A stretch of DNA of 64,000 nucleotides from assembly GCF_014201115.1 (NCBI RefSeq), contig NZ_JACHDO010000001.1:7068001-7132000 (forward strand), in the 5' to 3' direction. This document shows, piece by piece, positions 15,547-24,754 of this stretch. This stretch comes from Nocardiopsis metallicus (GTDB taxonomy: Bacteria; Actinomycetota; Actinomycetes; Streptosporangiales; Streptosporangiaceae). Both the position numbers and the translations under genes were made by a program. Within the stretch, counting starts at the first letter, position 1; every line of letters begins with the position of its first letter. The notes beneath the pieces are model-generated. The model did not search any database and was not told the DNA's origin. It was given only the letters and a program-made list of their open reading frames with translations.

Positions 15547-18009
15547 ATGACCGGCACCAGGGGAACCCGGGGCGCGACCCGTCTCGCGGTCCGCTACTTC
15601 GACGACCGCGTGCTGTTCAGCGACAACGAGGCCTGGGCCTACTTCCGCCTCCCCACGGTGTCCTACGAGTTCACCACCCCCGAGGAGCGCCAGGCGCTCG
15701 CCACGAACATCACCATCGCCCTCGCCGCCATCCGGATGAACGACGCCGAGGTGCACCTGCGCGTCGCGCACCGCACCTACCCGGCCGCGCAGTGGGCCAC
15801 CCGGCTGGACGAGACCGCGGACGCGGGCCCCGGCTGGTACGAATACCTCGACGAGATGTACCGACACGTGTGGGCCAAGGACTTCTGGACCAAGGAGGTC
15901 TACCTCGGCGTGCGCCTGGGGCCGCGCAACGCGGGCGCGGGGCTCGGTCTGTTCTCCCAGTTCTTCGGTGCCTACCAGCGCACCGAGCAGGTGCTGGGCA
16001 TCAACGACGACGCGATCGACGACAAGGAGATCGCCCGCTGGACCGACCAGTCCGAGCGCCTGGGCCGCGCCCTGGCCGCGAGCTCCCTGCACGCCCGGCA
16101 CGCCACCTCCGACGAGGTCGCCTGGCTCATCCGGCACGCGGTCAGCGGAACCGCCGAGGAGATCCGTCCCTCCGCCGCCGGACGCCGCACCTGGGGACGC
16201 GGTGAGATCGAGCAGCTCGTGGACGGGGTGATCCACAACGGCCGATCCATGCTGCGCCTGGAACAGCCCGCCGGGTCCACCTACGTGGCCTTCCTGTCGT
16301 TCTCCCGCTTCCCGGACCTCATGCCCTTCCCCGACGGCGAACCCTGGCTGCACCACGCGGACGCGCTGCCGTTCCCCGTGGAGATCTCGCTGCGGATGAA
16401 GCTCATCCCGCCCGCGAAGGCCTCCAAGGACGTCGGCCGCAAGCTCGCGCACGCCCGCGACATGGACGCCCACATCCGCGAGGCCGGGGTGGAGGCGCCC
16501 ATCGCGCTGGCCGAGCAGATCGACGCCGCCCGCATGCTGGAGCACGGCATCACCAAGGAGCGCCTGCCGTTCGTCTACGGCTGGCACCGGCTCATGGTCT
16601 CCGCGCCCACCGAACGCCTCCTGGTCCAGCACGTCGAGGCGGTCGTGGAGCACTACCGCGACATCGGCATCGACGTCATCAACTCCACCGGCGACCAGAT
16701 CTCCCTGTTCAACGAGTCCCTGCCCGGCGACCGCATCCGCCTGAACGCCTACGCCCAGCGCCAGCCGCTGCGCACCATCGCGGGAGGTATGCCCACCGCC
16801 ACGGTGGACGTCGGCGACCGCGTGGACGCCCAGGGCGGCGGCTGGGTCGGCCCCTACGTCGGCGAGACCATCGGCCGGGCCCGCTCCATCGTGCACTTCG
16901 ACCCCATGGTCGCCGCGGCACGCAACCGCCCCACCGCCATCGCCATCACCGGTGAGCCCGGCGGCGGTAAGACCACCCTCGCGCTGCTGATGATCTACCA
17001 GCTGGCCCTGCGCGGGGTCACGGTCGCCGCCATCGACCCCAAGGGCGACGCCGAGTCCCTCGTGGAGCTGCTCAAGCACCGCGGCCGCAAGGCGCGCATC
17101 ATGTCGCTGGGTTCGGCCCAGCCCGGCCTGCTCGACCCCTTCGCCTTCGGTGACGACCTCGCCGCGAAGAAGACCATGGCCACCGAGACGCTGCGCCTGC
17201 TGCTGCCCCGCATGAGCGAGGAGCGCGAGTCCGCGATGATCCAGGCGGTGGCCACGGTGGCCAACCAGCCCCAGCCGTCCCTGGCCAAGGTCGTCGACCA
17301 CCTGGTCTCCTCCGAGGACGCCGCCTCCCGCAACCTCGGCGCGGTCCTCGGTTCGATGGCCGAGATGCGGCTGGCCTCGCTGTGCTTCGATCCGCAGGGC
17401 GAGGCCCGCATCGACACCGAGGGGTGGACCACCGTGTTCACCCTGGGCGGGCTCACCCTGCCCGACTCCGGGGTCAACCGGGACGACTACTCCTACGAAC
17501 AACGACTGTCCGTCGCGCTCCTCTACCTGGTCTCCCAGTTCGCCCGCCGCCTGATGAACGGCCTGGACCGGCGCCTGCCCAAGGCGATCTTCCTGGACGA
17601 GGCCTGGGCGGTCACCTCCACCCCCGAGGGCGCCAAACTGGTCCCCGAGGTCTCCCGGATGGGCCGCTCCCGCAACACCGCGCTCATCCTGGTGTCCCAG
17701 AACGCGGGCGACATGCTCAACGAGCAGGTCACCAACTGTCTGTCCTCGGTGTTCGCCTTCCGCTCCAGCGAGGCGCACGAGGTCGCCGACGTGATGTCGC
17801 TGCTCGGCGTGGACAGCAACGAGGACCACATGGCGATCCTGCGCAACCTCGGCAACGGCGAGTGCCTCTTCCGTGATCTCGACGGCCGCTCCGGCCGCAT
17901 CGGCGTCGACCTGGTCTCCGAGGGGCTGCTGCGCTGGCTGGACACCAACCCCACCCGAGAACGGCCCGCGGACGGTTCCCTGGTGACCGCTAACGGCCGC
18001 GACCAGTAG
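15547..18009 (+). CDS. VirB4/TraC-family conjugation ATPase (TcpF-like)
   Basis: An 820-aa ATPase of the VirB4/TraC class. The N-terminal half (1-430) is the VirB4-type domain that contacts the inner-membrane channel. The C-terminal motor has Walker A GEPGGGKTT at 469-477 (K475), the family segment AAIDPKGDAESL, and Walker B FLDEAW (D684, E685), followed by SRMGRSRNTALILVSQNAGD and the arginine-rich end. There is no membrane helix. In Tcp and VirB systems it powers assembly or substrate passage. It is probably co-transcribed with the gene at 18390. Coding GC is high, like the 7.4-13 kb group. Confidence 0.88.
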   Translation: MTGTRGTRGATRLAVRYFDDRVLFSDNEAWAYFRLPTVSYEFTTPEERQALATNITIALAAIRMNDAEVHLRVAHRTYPAAQWATRLDETADAGPGWYEYLDEMYRHVWAKDFWTKEVYLGVRLGPRNAGAGLGLFSQFFGAYQRTEQVLGINDDAIDDKEIARWTDQSERLGRALAASSLHARHATSDEVAWLIRHAVSGTAEEIRPSAAGRRTWGRGEIEQLVDGVIHNGRSMLRLEQPAGSTYVAFLSFSRFPDLMPFPDGEPWLHHADALPFPVEISLRMKLIPPAKASKDVGRKLAHARDMDAHIREAGVEAPIALAEQIDAARMLEHGITKERLPFVYGWHRLMVSAPTERLLVQHVEAVVEHYRDIGIDVINSTGDQISLFNESLPGDRIRLNAYAQRQPLRTIAGGMPTATVDVGDRVDAQGGGWVGPYVGETIGRARSIVHFDPMVAAARNRPTAIAITGEPGGGKTTLALLMIYQLALRGVTVAAIDPKGDAESLVELLKHRGRKARIMSLGSAQPGLLDPFAFGDDLAAKKTMATETLRLLLPRMSEERESAMIQAVATVANQPQPSLAKVVDHLVSSEDAASRNLGAVLGSMAEMRLASLCFDPQGEARIDTEGWTTVFTLGGLTLPDSGVNRDDYSYEQRLSVALLYLVSQFARRLMNGLDRRLPKAIFLDEAWAVTSTPEGAKLVPEVSRMGRSRNTALILVSQNAGDMLNEQVTNCLSSVFAFRSSEAHEVADVMSLLGVDSNEDHMAILRNLGNGECLFRDLDGRSGRIGVDLVSEGLLRWLDTNPTRERPADGSLVTANGRDQ

Positions 18010-18389
18010 CGAACCTTTCCCGCGCGGTCGCGTCCTCGCAGCTCAACGGCGTGCGAGCGGGTGCGGGTCGCGGACCTGTCGACAACTGTTGACAAAGGGG
18101 TGCGGGGAGCCGGGTTCGGGCACGGCGAGGATGGGGATCAAGGAGACTACCGCCCGCTCTCCGATCCCGACCCGGCCGGACTCCGTCCCTACCCGGACCG
18201 GCCCCGTCTCACCGCGGACCAGCCCCGTCTCACCGCGGCCCGGCCATCCGATCCCGGCCTCAGCCATCCGATCCCGGCCTCAGCCATCCGACCCCAGCCA
18301 TCCGACCTCAGCCCCAGCCATCCGACCTTTCGCGCTCCCCGATCGCCACGAGCCCCCGACCGACACTCACCACTCACGAGGGACCGCCC
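18010..18389. repeat. intergenic region with short tandem repeats (CATCCGAYCCC)
   Basis: Between the VirB4-like gene and the next gene. CCCCGTCTCACCGCGG is repeated in tandem at about 18203-18240. A second array has CATCCG starting at 18245, 18265, 18285, 18299 and 18319; the full unit is 20 bp (CATCCGATCCCGGCCTCAGC) and the later copies are shortened or diverged. There are no spacers, so it is not CRISPR. The repeat runs almost to the ATG at 18390. Confidence 0.75.
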
Positions 18390-19448
18390 ATGAGTGAGGA
18401 CGTCATCCGGCCGCGCCCCGTAGTCGACACCGCTCTGCCAGAGGAACTCCGCGAGGACATCTACCGGGAGGCCAACGCCCCGGAATCGCACCGCATGCGC
18501 ACCGACGGGGAGGCCGTCAGCCGAGCCCTGCGCTTACGCGAGGGCGGTGTCCAGCTGCTCGGGGTCGGCTTCACCCTGGGCCTGGCCCTGCTCACCGCCG
18601 GCTGGTACCTGGGCATGGTGATCGCCAGCATCAGCCTGGTCGCCTACGTCGCCGCGCTCTCCCTGCGCAAACAGGCCGACCCGGTGGTGCGCGGGGTCGG
18701 CGCCGCGGTCGGCGGCGGAGCGCTCGTGGCCGCGCCCCTGTGGTTGTTCGACGTCCTGCCGCCGGACCCGCCCGCCGGTGCCCCCTGGCTGCTGTTCGCG
18801 CTGCTGGTCGGCATGGTCACCGCGGACACGCTCACAGCCCGGGTGAAGGAGCCCCCGGAGGAGCACTACCGTGACCGGGTCCTGCTGCCGGAGGACATCA
18901 GCGCCGCCGACCACGGCCTGCTGGTGGCGGTCCAGCAGACCATCGACAAGGTCACCGACGCCCGGGTGGAGCTCGGCGGTTCCGGCGGCTCCGACACCCT
19001 GGACACCGCGCGCGGGCTGGCGGTCCTGCGGGAGCAGGAGTGGCGGATCGCCTCCCTGCTGGCCCGTCAGCGCGAACTCCGCCGGGAGTACATCCGGCGG
19101 TGGCAGCAGGCCTCCTCGCCCCGGGTGCGCGAGGTGCTCGAACCCCAGCGCAGGCACCTCATCGCGGTGGAGGGGCACATCCGGGTCCGGGTCGACCAGA
19201 TCGTCGAGTACGGCCGCCTGGTGGAGGCATCGGTCCTGGCGCACCGCGAGTGGGAGCAGTGCCAGGAGGCCCTGGACTCGATGGACGCCTACACGGATCT
19301 GCGGGCGGAGGCCTCCCTGATGTCCGTGCACTCCGCGGAGGTCGCCGAGCTCGCCGACACCGCCGAGGTCGCCCGCCGGGTGCGCGACGAGAGCGTCACC
19401 AGGGTGCACGCCGCCGTCACCGGCCTCATGGAGCTCCCCCGGGAGTGA
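18390..19448 (+). CDS. membrane protein with C-terminal coiled coil, unknown function
   Basis: A 352-aa protein not matched to a known family. The N-terminus (1-50) is polar. Four hydrophobic segments occur between about 52 and 152 (LLGVGFTLGLALLTAGWYLG, MVIASISLVAYVAAL, GAAVGGGALVAAPLWLF, PWLLFALLVGMVTAD). The C-terminal 190 residues are charged and helical (LREQEWRIASLLARQRELRREYI), suggesting a cytoplasmic coiled coil. It follows the VirB4-like gene on the same strand and may be its membrane partner; that is inference from position. Confidence 0.7.
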   Translation: MSEDVIRPRPVVDTALPEELREDIYREANAPESHRMRTDGEAVSRALRLREGGVQLLGVGFTLGLALLTAGWYLGMVIASISLVAYVAALSLRKQADPVVRGVGAAVGGGALVAAPLWLFDVLPPDPPAGAPWLLFALLVGMVTADTLTARVKEPPEEHYRDRVLLPEDISAADHGLLVAVQQTIDKVTDARVELGGSGGSDTLDTARGLAVLREQEWRIASLLARQRELRREYIRRWQQASSPRVREVLEPQRRHLIAVEGHIRVRVDQIVEYGRLVEASVLAHREWEQCQEALDSMDAYTDLRAEASLMSVHSAEVAELADTAEVARRVRDESVTRVHAAVTGLMELPRE

Positions 19449-19481
19449 CCGCGCAAGGCTCCGGAAGGACCCGCAGACTTC

Positions 19482-20369
19482 TCAGGCTCCGGGCGCGGAC
19501 CCGGAGCCCGGGCCCGCCGATTCGGTCCCGCCAGCGGGCCCGAGGGTGATCTGCCGGGCGCGGACCAGGACCGCGGCGGTGAGCAGGCTCAGGGACGCCC
19601 AGGTGACCAGCGTGGTGGCGGTCATGACCACGAGCCCGTAGGACCGGAAGGCCGCGGGGTGGTCCATCACCAGGAAGACCGCGAACAGGAGGGCGGCCGG
19701 CCACAGGGCGAGGAGCAGCGCGGCCCGGGGTTCGGGGCGTCTGCGGTGCCGCACGGCCAGCAGGACGGTGCCCAGGCACAGGAGGGCGCCGAGCACCGCC
19801 TCCAGGTCCTGGAGGTTGATGAGCCCGGCCAGCCGCGCCGCCAGCAGGGCGGCCAGCACGGCCGCCACCGCCCAGGTCGCGGCCCGGTACCGGAACGCCG
19901 CCGCGACGAGCAGCCCCGTCATGGCCAGTACACAGGCCCAAACGACCAACCAGGGGATCATGTCCGCCGGGTCGGGCCTGACGTGCACGACCGGCTCCCA
20001 CCGGGACCAGACCAGCAGGGCCAGGTGCATCACCGCGAGGACGGCCGCGGCGGTCCACAGTTCGAGCCAGGCGCCCCGCGGCATCCCGGGGCGTTCGGCG
20101 TGCAGGAGCAACAGCAGCAGGAACGCCGCGGTCCAGATCTGCGGGTTGGGCAGGTCCCACGACAGCCACACCTCGGGTAGCACCATCGCCACCAGCGCGA
20201 ACATGGTGAAGGCCAGCAGGGCGGATCCGCTCAGCGGTGTCCGGGCGGAGAGGACCCGTTCGAGAACGGACCGGGTTCGATCGAGGAACGGTGACGGAGT
20301 CAGCGGGAAGCATCCTTCGGACAAGGGAGGACGGCGCCTCCAACTCTGGCACCGAACCGCCGGACGCAC
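19482..20369 (-). CDS. polytopic membrane protein, unknown function
   Basis: A 295-aa protein with about nine hydrophobic helices between residues 50 and 275 and a Gly/Ser-rich C-terminus. No family motif was recognised. The start is uncertain: the first 25 residues (Arg-rich, with Cys) look less like a membrane protein, and a later start near LTPSPFLDRTRSVLERVL is possible. It converges with the gene ending at 19448 and leaves only 33 bp between stops. Confidence 0.65.
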   Translation of the reverse strand: MRPAVRCQSWRRRPPLSEGCFPLTPSPFLDRTRSVLERVLSARTPLSGSALLAFTMFALVAMVLPEVWLSWDLPNPQIWTAAFLLLLLLHAERPGMPRGAWLELWTAAAVLAVMHLALLVWSRWEPVVHVRPDPADMIPWLVVWACVLAMTGLLVAAAFRYRAATWAVAAVLAALLAARLAGLINLQDLEAVLGALLCLGTVLLAVRHRRRPEPRAALLLALWPAALLFAVFLVMDHPAAFRSYGLVVMTATTLVTWASLSLLTAAVLVRARQITLGPAGGTESAGPGSGSAPGA

Positions 20370-20835
20370 CAGATTACCGATGACCGCGTCCGGTCAGAGC
20401 AGCTCGTCGGACACGGCTCCCGTGCTATCAGGTGCCCATGGCACGGAAAACGAGGGGCGGGGTCGAGGTGCACGTCGGATCCAGGGTGGGGTCCCAGAAC
20501 GGTGACGGGCCCTTCGCCATCCAGTCGCGTCCTCTCGGCCTGGTCTCTCCTGCTGGTGGGGAAGCGGAGGAACGCACGCGCGGGCCGCAGGACGTCGCGC
20601 GTCACTACCGTGCCCACAAGCCGAGCTGAGTCCCGTTCGGTGCCGGGCGCGGCGGTGGATTCGCGAAGCTGCCCGGTCGGTCTTCGCGAGGATTGCGCCT
20701 TGACGCCCCGCCCGTGCGGATAGGAGCGGTTGCGGTCCGGTAGGAGTGGTTCTTGTCCGCCCCGGCCGGAACCGGCCAGCGGCAGCTTGTGTGGTTCGGG
20801 CCACACGGGTTCGGCCGGTCTGAGAGATTGGGCGG
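20370..20835. other. 466-bp intergenic region, no gene seen
   Basis: Divergent region between the membrane gene and the gene at 20836. An imperfect repeat GGATAGGAGCGGTTGCGGTCC / GGTAGGAGTGGTTCTTGTCC lies at about 20718-20760. A 65-codon frame at 20432-20629 has unconvincing codon use and no ribosome site and is not called. Confidence 0.4.
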
Positions 20836-22284
20836 ATGAGCGATGACTGGTCGAGCGGGGAGAGTCCCTTCGACGACTTTCGGGAAAGGGTGGCCGTGAT
20901 GGTCGCCGTGGGCCGACTCGGTTTCTCCGAGGTGCTGGAAAGAGCCTATGACCGACTGCTCGACCACCTGCGATCGCATACCGGCCGGTCCCTGTTGGAC
21001 GAGGCCCCGGCCGACGGCGCGGTCTCCGGCAAGGGCGAGGCGGGCAGGGGCGAGGCGGAAGAACTGCGGGCCCGGGCCACCGAGGTCTACGACTTCGTGG
21101 ACCAGAGTTTCGCCAGACACCTGCGCACCCAGCGCCGGTGGCCCGCCCGGACCGACGTCGAACGGCTCGAACGGGCGGGCCAGGCCCTGGCCGGGATCGG
21201 GACGCCGCTGTTCGAGGCGTTCGACTGCTGCGACGGCTGTCTGGAGCACCACGGCGGGGAGGAGTTCGTGTGGCGCTACGCCGACCGCCGGGACGCCAGG
21301 GCCCGCTCGGTCGTGTACTTCTTCGAGTCCGACATCGAACTCGCGCTGCTGGGCGGGGGTCTGTGGGTGAGTTTCGCGGCGCGTGAGCAGAACCGGACAC
21401 AGGCGGCGGCGACGGAGATCCTCGAGGTCCTGCACGCGCACGGCCTCGACGCCGTGTGGCCGGACGAGTCGGTCCGGCGCATCCGCGTGGACATGGAGTG
21501 GCACTGCCGGCGCCGGGGCCGCCTGGCCGCGCACCCGGGCCCCCGCGCGGAGCGGGAACCGGGGATCCGGGTCCGGCTCACCAACGCGCTGGAGGATCAG
21601 TACGTGCCCTGGTGGGGTGAGCACAGCTTCCTGGATCCCTCGGTCCGGGAGTTCTCCCGTATCGCCCTGCCCTGGCTGCCCACGGGGTACCAGGTCGAGG
21701 TGACCAGCCATATCACCGGGGACGCCCTGTACCTGGAACGCGACTTCGACCGGATCCGGGTGCTGGGGACGGTCGCCCTGCTGGGACCGATCCTGACCAT
21801 GGAGCCGGAGCGCCTGGAAGGGTTGGGCCGTAAGGAGGAAGAGGACCTGCTGTTGCCCCTCGGCCACCTGGAGGAGATCCTCGGCCGCTGGGCGGTGGAC
21901 GGTTCGCTGCCCTTCAAGGGCGACACCCGGCCCGTCGAGCGCGGGCTCCTCGACGTCTGCTACGACGACGGCTTCCACCTCGGGGCGGGCAGCAGCGCTC
22001 TCGGAGTCCCCATGGACCTGGCGGAGTGCCGGTCGCTGATGTACAGGGTGGCCCCGGTCGAGGGCGCTTTCGTGGTCGCCCACGCGTTCAACGGTGTGTG
22101 CGTGCAGATGGTCTGGCAGGAGAACCGCACCGTGTGGATGGAGACTCCGGACCCCGCCAGGCGTGTGTCACACGGCCGGCTGGGCACTCTCGCCGAGGTG
22201 GAGGAGCTGTTCTGCCAGCTCGCCGAGGAGGGGACGTCGGGACTGCTGGGTAGGCCGGACGTGCGTGTCGTTTCCTGGGATTGA
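20836..22284 (+). CDS. DUF6891-like protein, unknown function
   Basis: A 482-aa soluble protein. Residues about 95-245 resemble the DUF6891 family: a helical lead-in, then EAFDCCDGCLEHHGGEEFVW, a VVYFFESDIELAL strand, GGGLWVSF and a closing VWPDESVRRIRVDMEWHCRRR. The CCxxC-type cysteines may bind metal. The C-terminal half is unassigned, with LLDVCYDDGFHLGAGSSALG and repeated acidic segments. No signal peptide or membrane helix is present. It stands alone between a divergent and a convergent gene. Function unknown. Confidence 0.6.
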   Translation: MSDDWSSGESPFDDFRERVAVMVAVGRLGFSEVLERAYDRLLDHLRSHTGRSLLDEAPADGAVSGKGEAGRGEAEELRARATEVYDFVDQSFARHLRTQRRWPARTDVERLERAGQALAGIGTPLFEAFDCCDGCLEHHGGEEFVWRYADRRDARARSVVYFFESDIELALLGGGLWVSFAAREQNRTQAAATEILEVLHAHGLDAVWPDESVRRIRVDMEWHCRRRGRLAAHPGPRAEREPGIRVRLTNALEDQYVPWWGEHSFLDPSVREFSRIALPWLPTGYQVEVTSHITGDALYLERDFDRIRVLGTVALLGPILTMEPERLEGLGRKEEEDLLLPLGHLEEILGRWAVDGSLPFKGDTRPVERGLLDVCYDDGFHLGAGSSALGVPMDLAECRSLMYRVAPVEGAFVVAHAFNGVCVQMVWQENRTVWMETPDPARRVSHGRLGTLAEVEELFCQLAEEGTSGLLGRPDVRVVSWD

Positions 22285-22481
22285 CGGAACCGGGACGGCC
22301 CTCGGGGAACCCGGCGCGGTCGTATCCGCCGCGCCGCCCCGAACCGCCATCGGAGGGCTTGGGCGTCGACCGCCCCGCCACCAGGGCCCGGCCGGCTGAG
22401 TCCGTCCGGCCGGGGCTGACGGACCGGCCGGAGGGACTCACTCGGGCAGGCCGGGCGTGGCGGCTGAGACGGCCAGGGCGG

Positions 22482-24302
22482 CTAACCCAGGCCGAAGTAG
22501 GCGCGGGACCGGGCGGGGACGAGCAGCAGCCCGCCGATGCTCAGCGTGTACAGCAGTATCAGCGCGTAGACCACCAAGAGCTCCGGCGTGTAGATGAACA
22601 CGACGAACATGCTCAGCGCCAGCGCCACCGCCGCGACCCCCTGCACGACCACCACCAGCGCGAACACCAGGCGGGACCGGGTGAGCAGGCCAAAGGAGCC
22701 GAAGGCCGACACCGCACCCCACAGGCCCAGGAAGACCACGTTGCCCCAGCTGGTCCCGGCGGCGGTGTCGCCCGCCTGCCCCGCGCCGATGGCGGTGATC
22801 ACGAACAGCACCAGGGCGTTGATCCCCAGCATCACCATGGCGGTGAGCACCGCCGAGGGTCTGTCCACGGGCGGCTTCCCGGACCTGCCGCTGACCGGTT
22901 CCGTCACCGACTCGGGGTTGGTCCCGGTGTGTCCCACGCCGCGCACGAAGCCCGTGCTCGCGGTGTTCCCGGACAGCGCCGACGACCCGGCCTGCGGATA
23001 TCCGGCCTGCGGATCCCCGACCTGCGGCTGCTGGGGGCCGCTCAGGCGCTGCCGCAGCAGTTGGGGTTGGGGTTGCGGGGGAGGTTGCACCCGCTGCTGC
23101 ACCTGCTGCTGTGGCGGCGGCTGCGGGGGAGGTTGCACCCGCTGCTGTGGCGGCGGCTGCGGGGGAGCCATCGGGGCCGGCGTGGGGGCGGCCTGTACCT
23201 GCTGCGGCTGCCCCCACGCGGGTGCGCCGCCGTAGGGGCTGGGTGTGTGCGGGCTGGGTGGACGGGAGCCGGGTGCGTAAGGGCTGGGTGTGCTGTGGCC
23301 GGGCCCGCCCGGGGGCGCGTGCTGCTGCGGCTTGGAGTGCCACATCCCGGTTCCAGCTCCGGGGCCAGTCCCGGGGCCCGCCCCGGTCAGGTGTCCCGGA
23401 CGCGGGCCGGTTCCGAGGCCGGGCAGCGAAGCCTGGCGCGTCCCCACGTGCGGCTGTGCCGCCTGGTGCTCCCGCTCCAGCAGCTCCAGAGCCTCCTGGG
23501 GGCTCGGCCGGGCGGACACGTCCCTGGTCAGCAGGGCCGCGATCAACGCGCGCAGCGCCAGACTCCGGGTGTCCTCCGCGGTCCCGTTCCGCGAGAGCTG
23601 GGGCGGCATCGGAGCGGTCAGCACCGCGCTGATCATCCCCGTGACGCTGTCCCGCTTGAACGGCGAACGCCCCTCCAGCAGCGAGTACAGGGTCACGCCC
23701 AGACTCCACAGATCCGAGGCGGGCAGTGCGCGCTCGCCCTCGAACCGCTCCGGCGCCATGTACTCGGGGGAGCCGATGTACACACCGGTCTGAGTGAGCG
23801 CGGTGCTCCCGTCCACGTTCGCGATCCCGAAGTCGGTCAGCACCGTCCGGTCGTCCTCGGTGAACATGATGTTGGCGGGCTTGACGTCGCGGTGGGTCAC
23901 CCCCGCCGCGTGCGCCGCGCTCAACCCGCCCAGCAGCGACCGCGCCGCCTGCTCGACCCGCTCGACCGGCAACGGCCCCTCGGTGTCCAGGCGGTGCTGG
24001 AGCGAGGAACCGCTCAGCAGCTCCATCACGATCCACGGGCTGGCGTCGTGTTCGAGCACGTCGTGGATGGTGACGACGGCGGTGTGACTGATCCGGGCGG
24101 TCGCCTGCGCCTCGCGCAGGGTCCGGGCGTGCGCCTCCGCGCGTTCCTCAGCGCCCATCCCCTGGGGGAGGAGCACCTCCTTGACCGCGACGTCCCGCTG
24201 CAGGGCCGGGTCCCAGGCATGCCAGACCGTGCCCATACCGCCCGCGCCGAGCCTCGTACGGAGCTCGTAGCGGCCGACAGAGGTACGCCCGGGAGTCGAC
24301 AT
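22482..24302 (-). CDS. serine/threonine protein kinase with C-terminal membrane domain
   Basis: A 606-aa Hanks-type kinase. The Gly loop is LGAGGMGTV (19-27), the ATP lysine K41, the catalytic loop HRDVKPAN (D139), DFG at 157-159, and the activation segment ends in SPEYMAPE. A proline/glutamine-rich linker (about 285-440) precedes four to five membrane helices at the C-terminus, so there is no classical extracellular PASTA sensor. The ATG at 24302 fits the kinase start. Substrates are not indicated by the neighbours. Confidence 0.9.
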   Translation of the reverse strand: MSTPGRTSVGRYELRTRLGAGGMGTVWHAWDPALQRDVAVKEVLLPQGMGAEERAEAHARTLREAQATARISHTAVVTIHDVLEHDASPWIVMELLSGSSLQHRLDTEGPLPVERVEQAARSLLGGLSAAHAAGVTHRDVKPANIMFTEDDRTVLTDFGIANVDGSTALTQTGVYIGSPEYMAPERFEGERALPASDLWSLGVTLYSLLEGRSPFKRDSVTGMISAVLTAPMPPQLSRNGTAEDTRSLALRALIAALLTRDVSARPSPQEALELLEREHQAAQPHVGTRQASLPGLGTGPRPGHLTGAGPGTGPGAGTGMWHSKPQQHAPPGGPGHSTPSPYAPGSRPPSPHTPSPYGGAPAWGQPQQVQAAPTPAPMAPPQPPPQQRVQPPPQPPPQQQVQQRVQPPPQPQPQLLRQRLSGPQQPQVGDPQAGYPQAGSSALSGNTASTGFVRGVGHTGTNPESVTEPVSGRSGKPPVDRPSAVLTAMVMLGINALVLFVITAIGAGQAGDTAAGTSWGNVVFLGLWGAVSAFGSFGLLTRSRLVFALVVVVQGVAAVALALSMFVVFIYTPELLVVYALILLYTLSIGGLLLVPARSRAYFGLG

Positions 24303-24754
24303 GGGCTGGCTTCCCTTCTGGCGGTGCGGGGGCCTGCACGGACCGGACCGTCTTTCGTGGAAGGTCCGTCCGCCGCCTTGGGGCGGGAGGTGGGGGAACC
24401 GCCGTTGAGTGAAGTTGAATGAACCGGTTTCGACCGAACTCCAACTGTAAGCCTGCCCACTGACAGCGGCGTCAGCGCCAACGGAAGGTGACCGATAGCG
24501 GTCAGAGCCCCCAGCCCGCGTTCGGCCTCCTCCGGAGCGGCCCGGCACTCTGCGGATCCCCGGCCCCGGGCGCAGGTGGGGGTATTCGCGGAAGGCTTGA
24601 CGGCCGGAGCCGGGCACCCGGGGAACCAGGGGGCCGGTGGGAACGCCGTCCCGCCGAAGCCCCTCCAGAGAGCCCCGTTTCCTACTCTGGGTGAGGGTGA
24701 TTCCGGTCAGGCCGGGTGTTCAGGTGAGCCGGGTATTCAGGTGACAGGGGCGGC
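24303..24754. promoter_or_regulatory. 452-bp divergent intergenic region, kinase / merR
   Basis: Contains a TGACCG-ATAG-CGGTCA dyad near 24488-24503 and, next to merR, a 17-bp tandem repeat (GCCGGGTGTTCAGGTGA at 24711-24727, then the same with one change at 24728-24744) ending just before the merR start. The repeat is a candidate regulator site. No gene is seen. Confidence 0.5.

Noticed and set aside
15508..17829. A 773-aa open frame antisense to the VirB4-like gene
   Set aside because: It is a GC-rich shadow: Gly/Val/Leu/Asp-rich low complexity without motifs, while the plus frame has intact VirB4 motifs.
18245..18335. CRISPR array
   Set aside because: Units of 14-20 bp are contiguous, with no spacers and no cas genes nearby.
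20432..20629. A 65-codon gene
   Set aside because: No ribosome site or conserved features; overlaps an imperfect intergenic repeat region.
20605..22083. A 492-aa minus-strand frame over the DUF6891-like gene
   Set aside because: Low-complexity shadow; the plus frame has the better composition and motifs.
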